Shown: positions 1-5,905 of the stretch, one piece after another
Numbering within the stretch: position 1 is the stretch's first letter
Layout of the letters: each line of letters starts with the position of its first letter
NCBI GenBank assembly: GCA_937967805.1
Contig: CALBTC010000056.1
Span: forward strand, 1 to 6,971
Length of the DNA: 6,971 bases
DNA from: an uncultured Anaerolineaceae bacterium
GTDB lineage: Bacteria; Chloroflexota; Anaerolineae; Promineifilales; Promineifilaceae
Reading direction: 5' to 3'
Position numbers and translations under genes: made by a program
Notes under the pieces: model-generated
What the model saw: the letters and a program-made list of their open reading frames with translations, nothing else
The model's database searches: none
Told to the model about the DNA's origin: nothing

Positions 1-648
1 TGGCTGGCGCTGCTGGCTCCCAAAAAGGAGTTCTTTGCAGAATTGGTACGGCCGTTACAACTCATCGAGCAAATTCGGCAGGAAGAACCGGGTCAGCTGG
101 GCTGGAACGGCCGTTGGCCCTCGACCGTTACCCAGTTTGTGGTGGGTGCAGTGGATGAAACAGACGTAGAAATCTTGTCGACAACCGAATATTTGACCAG
201 GCAGCTTCGCCTGAAACGGGTTTATTTCTCTGCTTTCAGTCCCATCCACGACACCCCGCTGGAAGATTATCCGGCCGAAAACCCCATGCGCAAAGTACGC
301 CTGTATCAAACCTCGTTTCTCTTTCGCGATTATGACTTTGGTCTGGAGGAGATGCCGTTTGACCAGCAGGGCAATTTGCCGTTGGACATCGATCCCAAGC
401 TGGCCTGGGCTCAGGCTAATCTGCAAGAGGAGCCGGTTGAGCTGAACAAAGCAGACCGGCAGGAGCTGCTGCGCGTGCCCGGCATTGGCCCTAAACACAG
501 CCACACTATCCTCAACGCCCGGCGAAAGGGGCGACTGAGCGAGCTCAATCACCTGAGGCAGTTGGGCATTGCCACCAGGCGTTTAGCGCCGTATGTCTTG
601 TTGGATGGAAAACGGCCGTCTTTCCAGCTACCCCTGAAACTTCAGTAA
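1..648 (+). CDS. Radical SAM protein of the UDG-linked putative DNA modification/repair group, C-terminal part
   Basis: The reading frame is open from base 1, so the gene begins outside the window; 215 residues are visible. The text matches what I remember of the C-terminal half of the 'putative DNA modification/repair radical SAM protein' family (TIGR03916 type). It has a TQFVVGA-DETDVEIL segment (about 44-59), a YFSAFSPI-TPLEDYP strand and loop (about 75-90), a NLPLDIDPKLAWA segment (about 125-137), then a helix-hairpin-helix DNA-binding motif centred on LLRVPGIGPKHSHTI (about 156-170). The iron-sulfur CxxxCxxC motif would lie upstream and is not seen. Relatives are usually encoded with a uracil-DNA-glycosylase-like protein, which suggests a role in nucleic acid modification or repair; the reaction is unknown. 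The gene ends in TAA directly before an inverted repeat. A TTG at 43 is an internal codon, not the start. Two ACGGCCGT words near the window start and a third near the stop lie in this CDS. Confidence 0.85.
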   Translation, partial: WLALLAPKKEFFAELVRPLQLIEQIRQEEPGQLGWNGRWPSTVTQFVVGAVDETDVEILSTTEYLTRQLRLKRVYFSAFSPIHDTPLEDYPAENPMRKVRLYQTSFLFRDYDFGLEEMPFDQQGNLPLDIDPKLAWAQANLQEEPVELNKADRQELLRVPGIGPKHSHTILNARRKGRLSELNHLRQLGIATRRLAPYVLLDGKRPSFQLPLKLQ

Positions 649-649
649 A

Positions 650-720
650 CAGTGAGCAGTGAATCAGAAAGCCAGTTTTTCTGAATACTGACCTACTGGC
701 GACTGATTACTGAAAACTGA
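650..720. repeat. Imperfect nested inverted repeat between genes
   Basis: The left arm (about 650-667) reads CAGT-GAG-CAGT-G-AATCAG and the right arm (about 703-720) is its reverse complement with three mismatches and one extra base. Inside it, GCCAGT (671-676) pairs with ACTGGC (695-700) around an 18-base loop. It starts two bases after the stop codon of the radical SAM gene. It could fold as an RNA hairpin and end transcription, but there is no T-run after the stem, so a REP-like intergenic repeat is at least as likely. CAGTGA-type words recur in the element at 2140-2213. Confidence 0.5.
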
Positions 721-750
721 CATTGTTCTCCAGCCACTCCTAAAACCGGG

Positions 751-763
751 TACAATTGTTTCC
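751..763 (+). promoter_or_regulatory. Extended gap-free -10 box giving a probable leaderless mRNA
   Basis: TACAAT at 751-756 matches the -10 consensus at five of six positions and lies seven bases before the ATG at 764. Transcription from it would start at or next to that ATG. No Shine-Dalgarno sequence precedes the ATG, which fits a leaderless message. No good -35 box is seen at 17 bases; TTGTTC at 723-728 is too far away. The promoter would serve the lipoprotein and the overlapping DUF6504 gene. Confidence 0.4.
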
Positions 764-1771
764 ATGAAACCCGCCAAACTATTGTTTTTTGTCTTTTTGT
801 TGCTGTTGATTGCCTGCGGTGGAGATGAGGGTGATACGGCCGTTTCCCCCGAAACGACCAACACTACAGGTTCCCTCTTCTACATCCTGCAAGAGCCGCG
901 CCGCCAGGCGTTGATGCGCTACGATTTTGCCGGCGGCAGCAGTCAAACGCTGTTTGAGGTTCCGGAAAACGGCTGGCTCAGCCACATCGCTGCCTCACCA
1001 GACGGCAGCCAGATTGCCCTGACCTATGCTCCTTCCCCCGGTGAAAACGAAATTCAGTTTGGCTACAGCAGCCTCTATTTACTTTTGGCCGACGGCCGCA
1101 GCCAGCCGCGCCTGCTCGTTGAGCGCACGGCCGAGCAGGAGGTTTTTTTCAACCCCACCTGGTCGCCGGATGGGCAGCAGCTTTATTTTTCGCACGTTTC
1201 ACCACTGGATGAGGAAGCTTTCACGTTCAATACCACTTTGGAGCGGCTCAATTTGGCTTCTGGCGAGCTGACAACGGTGGCCGAAAATGGTATCTGGCCC
1301 AGAGTTTCGCCAAACGGCCGTTCCCTGGCTTACGTTCACATCGATCAGGATTCGCTGGCGGCAGAATTGGTATTGGCCGAGCGTGACGGCAGCAGTCCCA
1401 TCGTGCTGGTGCCGCGTGACCGCTTTATGACGCTGGACGCCCCGTTTTTCTCTGCCGATGGGCAGTGGCTGTACTTTTCGGCGGTGGCAGCGCAGACCGG
1501 TTCGGCTAACTGGTGGGAACGTCTGCTGGGGATAGAGGTGGTCTCAGCCCACAATTTACCCTCCCGCTGGTGGCGCTTGCCGGTTACTGGCGGTGAACCG
1601 GCGCCGGTTACCGAGGAAGCACGGGTGGGGCAATATGGGGCGCTGTCGCCAGACGGCCGTTCCATTGCCTTCAGTTCACAATCGGGCATTTTTCTCATGC
1701 AGCCAGATGGCAGCGAGCTGCGCCAGCTCCTCGACCTGTCAGCGGCCGATTCGCTAAGTTGGACGCCCTGA
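764..1771 (+). CDS. PD40/TolB-like beta-propeller lipoprotein
   Basis: A 335-residue protein. It starts with a lipoprotein signal peptide: Lys at 2 and 5, a hydrophobic stretch (6-17) and a lipobox LIAC with Cys18, so it should be lipid-anchored on the outer face of the cytoplasmic membrane. A short polar linker rich in Thr (about 19-36) follows. The rest is a beta-propeller with five clear PD40 (WD40-like) motifs of the form SPDG-x-x-(I/L)-x-(F/Y): 78-88, 134-143, 182-191, 230-239 and 295-304. A Trp-rich insertion (about 246-271) sits in a late blade. The fold is known from TolB and from the N-terminal domains of prolyl oligopeptidases, but no catalytic domain or C-terminal extension is present. 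It may be a binding or scaffolding protein; the ligand is unknown. The stop codon TGA shares its A with the ATG of the next gene, so the two are probably translationally coupled. Three ACGGCCGT words lie in the gene and encode TAV, NGR and DGR. Confidence 0.85.
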   Translation: MKPAKLLFFVFLLLLIACGGDEGDTAVSPETTNTTGSLFYILQEPRRQALMRYDFAGGSSQTLFEVPENGWLSHIAASPDGSQIALTYAPSPGENEIQFGYSSLYLLLADGRSQPRLLVERTAEQEVFFNPTWSPDGQQLYFSHVSPLDEEAFTFNTTLERLNLASGELTTVAENGIWPRVSPNGRSLAYVHIDQDSLAAELVLAERDGSSPIVLVPRDRFMTLDAPFFSADGQWLYFSAVAAQTGSANWWERLLGIEVVSAHNLPSRWWRLPVTGGEPAPVTEEARVGQYGALSPDGRSIAFSSQSGIFLMQPDGSELRQLLDLSAADSLSWTP

Positions 1772-2151
1772 TGCCGCCCACTCGCTTTGTCGGTGAACCG
1801 ATTACGGTGGAATTTGACAAGCCACCCATGTTTGCCAAGCAGCCACCATGCCCGGCGCGCTTCACCTGGCGAGACGAGACGTTTGAGATTGAAGCTAATT
1901 TACAGGAGTGGCGCGATTACAATCGCCGGGGGCGAATGGCCAGCAACATGCGGCCGGAGAATCTGAAAAAAGCAGCGAAGCGCGGTTCGTGGGGTGTGGG
2001 GCGGTATTATTTTCGGGTACAAGTGGGGAACGGCCGTCTCTTTGACATTTACTACGACCGGGCACCAAAAGGGCAGGCACAGCGGCTGGGGAGCTGGTTC
2101 CTGTATCGGGAGATCTTGCCCGATGAAACGGATGAAACGAGTGAAAAGTGA
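1771..2151 (+). CDS. DUF6504 family protein
   Basis: A 126-residue soluble protein. The start is the ATG at 1771, which overlaps the preceding TGA (TGATG); a TTG at 1759 would add four residues but is less likely. The sequence matches my memory of DUF6504: an N-terminal RFVGEPI-VEFDKPPMFAK-PP-CP-RFTW segment (about 5-33), a central EW-DYNRRGRMA-NMRPE-L segment with many Arg (about 45-63), and a C-terminal half with RGSWGVGRYYFRV, RLFDIYYDRAPK and GSWFLYRE (about 71-117). The family is small and its function unknown. I recall relatives beside DNA polymerase Y-type genes in actinobacteria, so a link to nucleic acids is possible but unproven. No membrane segment or signal peptide is seen. The last residues, ending SEK and stop, are read from one arm of the inverted repeat at 2140-2213, so the true ancestral C-terminus may lie slightly upstream. 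Confidence 0.8.
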   Translation: MPPTRFVGEPITVEFDKPPMFAKQPPCPARFTWRDETFEIEANLQEWRDYNRRGRMASNMRPENLKKAAKRGSWGVGRYYFRVQVGNGRLFDIYYDRAPKGQAQRLGSWFLYREILPDETDETSEK

Positions 2152-2213
2152 GAAGTAAAAAGCAATAAGTGAAGCGTCTTTTGACTTTTCACTTCACTCT
2201 ATCACTTTTCACT
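2140..2213. repeat. Inverted repeat at convergent gene ends, possible bidirectional terminator
   Basis: AGTGAAAAGTGA (2140-2151) and its exact reverse complement TCACTTTTCACT (2202-2213) enclose 50 bases. Inside, AGTGAAG (2168-2174) pairs with CTTCACT (2192-2198), and ACTTTTCAC (2184-2192) offers a second partner for the left arm. Each arm is read in the same frame as Ser-Glu-Lys-stop, so the repeat provides the stop codons of both DUF6504 and the aldo/keto reductase. Convergent position and hairpin potential suggest a two-way terminator, but no proper U-tract follows the stem. Confidence 0.55.
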
Positions 2214-3722
2214 GCCTTTGCGCATTTCTTGCCACGATTCGGCCCGATCTTTAACAGGAACGGGGCGGGCCAGATCAGCCAAGATATCCAGGACGTATGG
2301 CTGCTGCCTCATGCCCACCAGCACACAGCTAACACCTGCTGTACTGCGTAGGGCGCGCACGGCCGTTTGGCTCAATGTGTCTGCCTGCCAGTCAGGGTCG
2401 GTGGCAACGGCCGTTTCCTTAATGCGCGTTGTTCGATTGGCCGCCTGCTCTTGATAATACGCGCTTAACGCCGCTAAAGCGATATTGGCCGCTTCCACAT
2501 ACCCATCGAGCCATAAAGCCGCCTCAGCGGGCAAATCTGGGCGGTTGGAGAGGAATTCTACGGCCGTTTGTGAGCGTGGCAGAATAAAACGGCTCTTCAC
2601 GTCTTGCCAGTTCTGGTACGTGCCAAAACCACCCCAATTGCCTTCAAGCATCCGCCCTACAGACAAATAATCGAGCAGTTGCTGATTGGTCTCATCGTCC
2701 AGGTTGAGAGCGGACAAATGTTGGCCGGCAAACTCGGTTTCTAGCTGCACACAACTGTCAACCGCGGTTGACACCTCCTCTGGCGTTGCCGGGTAGCTGG
2801 GCGGCAGAACATCGGCCAGCCGAGTCAGCGATTCCTGTACGATGGCGTTGAGCGGCCGGTTGACCATCACCGCCAGATTATATTCTTGAGCAAACTGCAA
2901 TACGGTTTGGCCATCCGGCTGGTTTGGCTGCGTGGCAGCGCCGGTTTCCAGCAGGTTCATGGGCAGCTGCACCCAGCGGAAATGATGGTTTTGGCTGATC
3001 TCCCGAGCAATTTGCCAGACGCGGGCCAATTCGGTGAACGTATAGCTGCGAGCCGGTTCAGGAAAGGTGTTGGCGCTAATGCCGTAGCTTTGGATACGGC
3101 CGTCTTCCACTGCCTGCTCTAAGAATTCAAACGCCAGCCGGATGCGTTGATAAAAGGTACGCCGCGCTTCGTCCAGGGGGATGGGGCGTCGCTGGGCCCA
3201 GCTCAAATAATATTCCGGGTTATGCAGCAGATAGACGTCCAGCGTGTCCAGATTAAGCCGCTCCAGGCTGCGCGTGAGCTGATCGTCCAAAAACTGGGGG
3301 TGGATGCAATGATCCAGCCCTTCGGCATATTTCACCAGGTTGGGAAACGGCCGTCCCTCCTTTTTGCGCTGCTGGGCCAGAGCATAATTAAACCCTTGCA
3401 AATAGCCCACTTTGGAGACGAGCACCACCTGCTCCCGCTGCAGTTCGCCCGCATCAAACTGCTCTGCCAGCACGCGGCCAATCAGCCGCTCAGAGCCACC
3501 ATCGCCGTAATTGCTGCTGGTATCAATGAGGTTGATACCCCCTTGCAACGCCTGCCGCAGCGCTTGCTCGTGAGTTTTCTCGCCGGCAGCCACGCGGTAG
3601 CTGCCAAAACCCGCCTGACTAATCTGCCAGTCTAAACCGGCTACGGTTGTCGTGCTAATGTTGGAATGCTGCCGGAAATAAGATTGTGTGGCAACGGCCG
3701 TTGCTTTACCCGGAATGCCCAT
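2202..3722 (-). CDS. Aldo/keto reductase, unusually long
   Basis: A 506-residue member of the aldo/keto reductase superfamily: a cytosolic TIM-barrel enzyme that reduces carbonyls with NAD(P)H. The catalytic tetrad is complete: Asp67 and Tyr72 in NLIDTSSNYGDGGSE, Lys104 in VLVSKVGY, and His167 in DVYLLHNPEYY. Late barrel strands are visible at RWVQLPMNLLE (249-259) and LAVMVNRPLNAI (283-294). The C-terminal cofactor-binding loop is GVSCVLVGMRQQPYV (463-477). Ordinary members have about 280-350 residues. The excess is an insertion of about 150 residues (about 296-446) between the last strand and the cofactor loop, mostly helical in appearance. The substrate cannot be told. The ATG at 3722 is preceded by GAGAG at good spacing. 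The gene carries six ACGGCCGT words and, at residues 317-323, an exact copy of the 18-bp palindrome. It is divergent from the response regulator gene and convergent with DUF6504. Confidence 0.88.
   Translation of the reverse strand: MGIPGKATAVATQSYFRQHSNISTTTVAGLDWQISQAGFGSYRVAAGEKTHEQALRQALQGGINLIDTSSNYGDGGSERLIGRVLAEQFDAGELQREQVVLVSKVGYLQGFNYALAQQRKKEGRPFPNLVKYAEGLDHCIHPQFLDDQLTRSLERLNLDTLDVYLLHNPEYYLSWAQRRPIPLDEARRTFYQRIRLAFEFLEQAVEDGRIQSYGISANTFPEPARSYTFTELARVWQIAREISQNHHFRWVQLPMNLLETGAATQPNQPDGQTVLQFAQEYNLAVMVNRPLNAIVQESLTRLADVLPPSYPATPEEVSTAVDSCVQLETEFAGQHLSALNLDDETNQQLLDYLSVGRMLEGNWGGFGTYQNWQDVKSRFILPRSQTAVEFLSNRPDLPAEAALWLDGYVEAANIALAALSAYYQEQAANRTTRIKETAVATDPDWQADTLSQTAVRALRSTAGVSCVLVGMRQQPYVLDILADLARPVPVKDRAESWQEMRKGSEK
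2756..2773. promoter_or_regulatory. 18-bp palindrome TGTCAACCGCGGTTGACA inside the aldo/keto reductase gene
   Basis: A perfect 18-bp palindrome identical to the copy upstream of parA (6828-6845). It lies within codons for V-S-T-A-V-D-S of the reductase, in the long insertion rather than in the catalytic barrel. Chance recurrence of an 18-mer in 7 kb is negligible, so it is a real shared site, most simply a binding site for ParB or another dimeric DNA-binding protein. Confidence 0.7.
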
Positions 3723-3814
3723 AAATATCTCTCACTGCTCTCATCATTTCTCTGCGTTCTCTGCGCCCCCAATCGTAAAACGTAAAGCCAGAATCGACAA
3801 TACATTTACATAAA

Positions 3815-3830
3815 TGTTTCCCGTGAAACG
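3815..3830. promoter_or_regulatory. parS: Near-canonical parS-like site
   Basis: TGTTTCCCGTGAAACG matches 14 of 16 positions of the widely conserved bacterial parS consensus TGTTTCACGTGAAACA (differences at positions 7 and 16). ParB dimers load on such sites, close as CTP-dependent clamps and slide to form the partition complex. It lies about 2 kb from parAB, as chromosomal parS sites often do. Its last base is the second base of the 18-mer palindrome copy at 3829-3846, so the two sites overlap by two bases. Confidence 0.6.
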
Positions 3831-3846
3831 TCAACCGCGGTTGACA
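3829..3846. promoter_or_regulatory. Second copy of the 18-bp palindrome (17 of 18 bases)
   Basis: CGTCAACCGCGGTTGACA differs from the other two copies only in its first base; the inner 16 bases (3830-3845) are a perfect palindrome. It is fused to the parS-like site on its left and lies about 70 bases before the response regulator -35 box. The arrangement suggests a composite binding site. Confidence 0.7.
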
Positions 3847-3917
3847 GTTCTGCCGTTTTCAGGAGGAAGTGGGCACAATTTTTGGTCGATCGAAGGTAGA
3901 CTTTTTGTCAGGGGTGC

Positions 3918-3946
3918 TTGCCTCGTTACAAACTACCCCGTATAGT
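3918..3946 (+). promoter_or_regulatory. Sigma-70-type promoter of the response regulator gene
   Basis: TTGCCT (3918-3923) and TATAGT (3941-3946) are separated by 17 bases, matching the consensus at four and five of six positions. A second AT-rich hexamer, TATAAA (3946-3951), overlaps the -10 region. Transcription would start near 3953, giving a leader of about 33 bases with GGAG (3974-3977) as ribosome binding site. Confidence 0.55.
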
Positions 3947-3985
3947 ATAAATTACAAACATTGGCCGGACTTCGGAGATTGAGTG

Positions 3986-4729
3986 ATGGCAAACAAAGAA
4001 AAAGTTCTGGTGGTTGATGACAGCCGTGAAATACTATTGGTGATGAAACAGTTACTGCTTAACAATGGCTATCAGCCGCTGCTGGCAGAAAATGGTCTGG
4101 CTGGACTAAAAATGGTCGAAGAGCATGATCCGGACCTGATTGTGCTGGATTTGAGCATGCCAGTAGTGGACGGCTGGCAGGTATGTGAACGGATTCGCGA
4201 GAAATCGGCCGTGCCCATCATCATTTTAACGGCCGCACACGTCACCGATGAAGATACAGTACGGGGCCTGGATTTGGGGGCCAACGATTACATCACCAAG
4301 CCGTTTAACCAGCATGTGATGCTAGCTCGCATTCGCTCTGCCTTACGCTGGTCGCCCAAAGCACCAGATGGCAAGGTCTATGATGATGGCATCCTCTCGA
4401 TTGATATTCGAAAACGCGAAGTAATAAAAGATGGAGAACTGCTCAAGCTAACAAAAAAAGAGTTTGCCCTGCTTACGGCCCTGGTGATGGACTCCCCAGC
4501 GGTGGTAGATCACGAACGATTGTTTACCAAAGTGTGGGATAGCTCTTACCCGTTTGACGTTAACTACGTGCGGATTTTTGTCGGGCATTTGCGTAAAAAG
4601 CTGGAAAAGGACCCGTCGAACCCGGTTTACGTTCACAACGAACGAGGCGTAGGCTATCGTTTTGAACGGCTGGATGAAGATGCCGTCTCTTCAAATGGTG
4701 CCTTGGGAATTGCCGAGGTAGATTCATAG
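3986..4729 (+). CDS. OmpR/PhoB-type winged-helix response regulator
   Basis: A 247-residue two-component response regulator and DNA-binding transcription factor. The receiver domain (about 5-121) has all key residues: the acidic pair Asp11-Asp12, phospho-acceptor Asp55 in LIVLDLSMP, Thr82 in IIILTA and Lys105 in YITKPF. The C-terminal winged helix (about 133-228) shows LTKKEFALL, the recognition-helix region DVNYVRIFVGHLRKKLE and the wing NERGVGYRF. A short acidic tail (229-247) follows. I chose the ATG at 3986, eight bases after GGAG; a GTG immediately before it at 3983 would add one residue. No histidine kinase gene lies in the window, so the partner is encoded elsewhere. The gene stands alone with its own promoter, is convergent with parB (53 bases apart) and contains no exact ACGGCCGT word. 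Confidence 0.92.
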   Translation: MANKEKVLVVDDSREILLVMKQLLLNNGYQPLLAENGLAGLKMVEEHDPDLIVLDLSMPVVDGWQVCERIREKSAVPIIILTAAHVTDEDTVRGLDLGANDYITKPFNQHVMLARIRSALRWSPKAPDGKVYDDGILSIDIRKREVIKDGELLKLTKKEFALLTALVMDSPAVVDHERLFTKVWDSSYPFDVNYVRIFVGHLRKKLEKDPSNPVYVHNERGVGYRFERLDEDAVSSNGALGIAEVDS

Positions 4730-4782
4730 TCGAACAACTCTGTGAAATTCTGTGTCCCATATTTCAATAATTGATCTGTTAG

Positions 4783-5904
4783 TTATTCATCTTCCCCCAT
4801 TGCCACAAGCAAACTGTTGACGTGCTGTTGGATAAGCTTCAGCCGGCTTAACACCTCTGCTTTTTCTCCAGGAGGCAGGCCCTGGGCGCGAATACGCGAT
4901 AAATGCTGCATGATGTAGCCCAGCCGGGTGATGTTGTCCACGCGCATGGTGCCGGGGGCCAGGTCCGGCAGGGTATCTTCTTCACGCAGTAGAGTGGAGC
5001 GGTTTGCCGTCGTCAGGAGTTCTTCTTCGTCGGGGAACTCGTCTGGTAAAGATAAGGCGGGGTCGTACGGCCGTTCCTCTGCCGCCTCCATTTCCTGCAA
5101 TTCCCGAATGGTCTGGTAAACTGTTTTATCTGGATTGTCCTTGAGATATCGGGCCACACCTTTGACTTCGGCCGGCGTTAAATCCCCGGCCAGGCGCGCT
5201 TTGTGCAATGCTCGCTGCTGCGAGGGCTTCAATCCCTGGTAAATACGCGTGTCCCGTTCGCTCAGCACACCATCCCGCACGTCGTCCTTAATTTCATCGG
5301 GCAAATCCAGCAGCTTGATAAGCTGGTGAATGCGCTGCCGTGAATAACCCAGCCGCTTGCCCACTTTTGCCCAGGAGATTTTCTTGCTCCACGGCTCATC
5401 GCTCGTCACGCCTTCTTCGCGGGCGGCATCCAGCTCGTTTTGCATCAAATCGCGCAGCCGCAGCAGGCCCGCAGCCCGATCCACATCGTTTAAATCCTCG
5501 CGCTGGATATTTTCCACCAACTGCCGCACAAAGCGGGTAACGTTGTCATAGTTGCGCCGCTGCACCACGGCCGGAATCGTTTCCAGGCCGGCCATTTGCG
5601 CTGCACGCCAGCGCCGTTCGCCATGCACAATCAGGTAGTTGTTGGGCGCGATTTCGGTGACTTCAATTGGCTGTATCACGCCATCCTGTTTAATACTTGC
5701 GCTTAACTCCTCAAGACTTTCCTGGGGAAAGGTTTGGCGCGGCTGGGACGGATCCGGTTGGATGGCGTCCACGCGCAGAGCCAGCAGCACCAGGCCAGAC
5801 GCCTGTTCCACATCCTCACTGGTGGTGAACAGCTTTTCTAAATCCCCGGCGTGGGGTTTACTGGGTTGAGAAAGATTGATTTTACCTCGTTTTTTTCGGC
5901 CCAT
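4783..5904 (-). CDS. parB: ParB/Spo0J-family chromosome partition protein
   Basis: A 373-residue centromere-binding CTPase of the ParABS system. A basic tail (MGRKKRGK, 1-8) leads to the N-terminal ParB domain (about 40-135). This has DPSQPRQTF (51-59), the GVIQPI motif (75-80), the nucleotide-binding GERRWRAA (95-102) and ENIQREDLN (131-139). The central helix-turn-helix region spans about 178-225 (WAKVGKRLGYSRQRIHQL, then KLLDLP). The C-terminal part (about 325-373), with regularly spaced Leu, should be the dimerisation domain. The start is the ATG at 5904, one base after the parA stop and preceded by AAGGGAG at good distance; a longer frame starting at 6063 would lie inside parA and is rejected. 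The usual GHARAL after the HTH is replaced by ERDTRI (216-221), which suggests altered DNA specificity. At 373 residues it is longer than typical Spo0J (about 280-300), with an acidic linker near 265-320. Confidence 0.93.
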   Translation of the reverse strand: MGRKKRGKINLSQPSKPHAGDLEKLFTTSEDVEQASGLVLLALRVDAIQPDPSQPRQTFPQESLEELSASIKQDGVIQPIEVTEIAPNNYLIVHGERRWRAAQMAGLETIPAVVQRRNYDNVTRFVRQLVENIQREDLNDVDRAAGLLRLRDLMQNELDAAREEGVTSDEPWSKKISWAKVGKRLGYSRQRIHQLIKLLDLPDEIKDDVRDGVLSERDTRIYQGLKPSQQRALHKARLAGDLTPAEVKGVARYLKDNPDKTVYQTIRELQEMEAAEERPYDPALSLPDEFPDEEELLTTANRSTLLREEDTLPDLAPGTMRVDNITRLGYIMQHLSRIRAQGLPPGEKAEVLSRLKLIQQHVNSLLVAMGEDE

Positions 5905-5905
5905 A

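Larger units (their letters stand above)
3723..3985. other. Intergenic region between divergent aldo/keto reductase and response regulator genes
   Basis: No gene is seen here. From left to right it holds the leader of the reductase (with GAGAG as ribosome binding site), a CTCTGCGTT-type repeat word (3748-3765), the parS-like site fused to the 18-bp palindrome (3815-3846), and the response regulator promoter (3918-3946). For the reductase on the minus strand, TTGACG at 3834-3829 lies within the palindrome and could act as a -35 box, but only poor -10 boxes stand at 16-18 bases from it; TATTGT at 3802-3797 is a better -10 without a matching -35. Confidence 0.6.
48..5074. repeat. Dispersed 8-bp palindrome ACGGCCGT, 14 copies
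   Basis: Exact copies begin at 48, 107, 612, 836, 1314, 1653, 2030, 2359, 2407, 2560, 3096, 3347, 3694 and 5067. About 0.1 copy is expected by chance in 7 kb. They lie in coding sequence on both strands and in all three frames: Thr-Ala-Val, (Asn/Asp)-Gly-Arg or x-Arg-Pro-x. Flanks are often A on the left and T or C on the right. One-base variants occur at 1092, 1127, 4205, 4229 and 6255. Confidence 0.85.

Noticed and set aside
43..45. TTG as the start of the first gene
   Set aside because: The frame is open to base 1 and the upstream residues continue the protein; the gene is cut by the window edge.
55..552. 165-codon open frame on the minus strand
   Set aside because: It is antisense to the radical SAM protein, which has clear family motifs in the plus frame.
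3147..3635. 162-codon open frame on the plus strand
   Set aside because: It is antisense to the catalytic half of the aldo/keto reductase, whose motifs are unmistakable.
4730..4782. Terminator between the response regulator gene and parB
   Set aside because: Only a five-base AATAA/TTATT pairing is seen, with no GC-rich stem or T-run.
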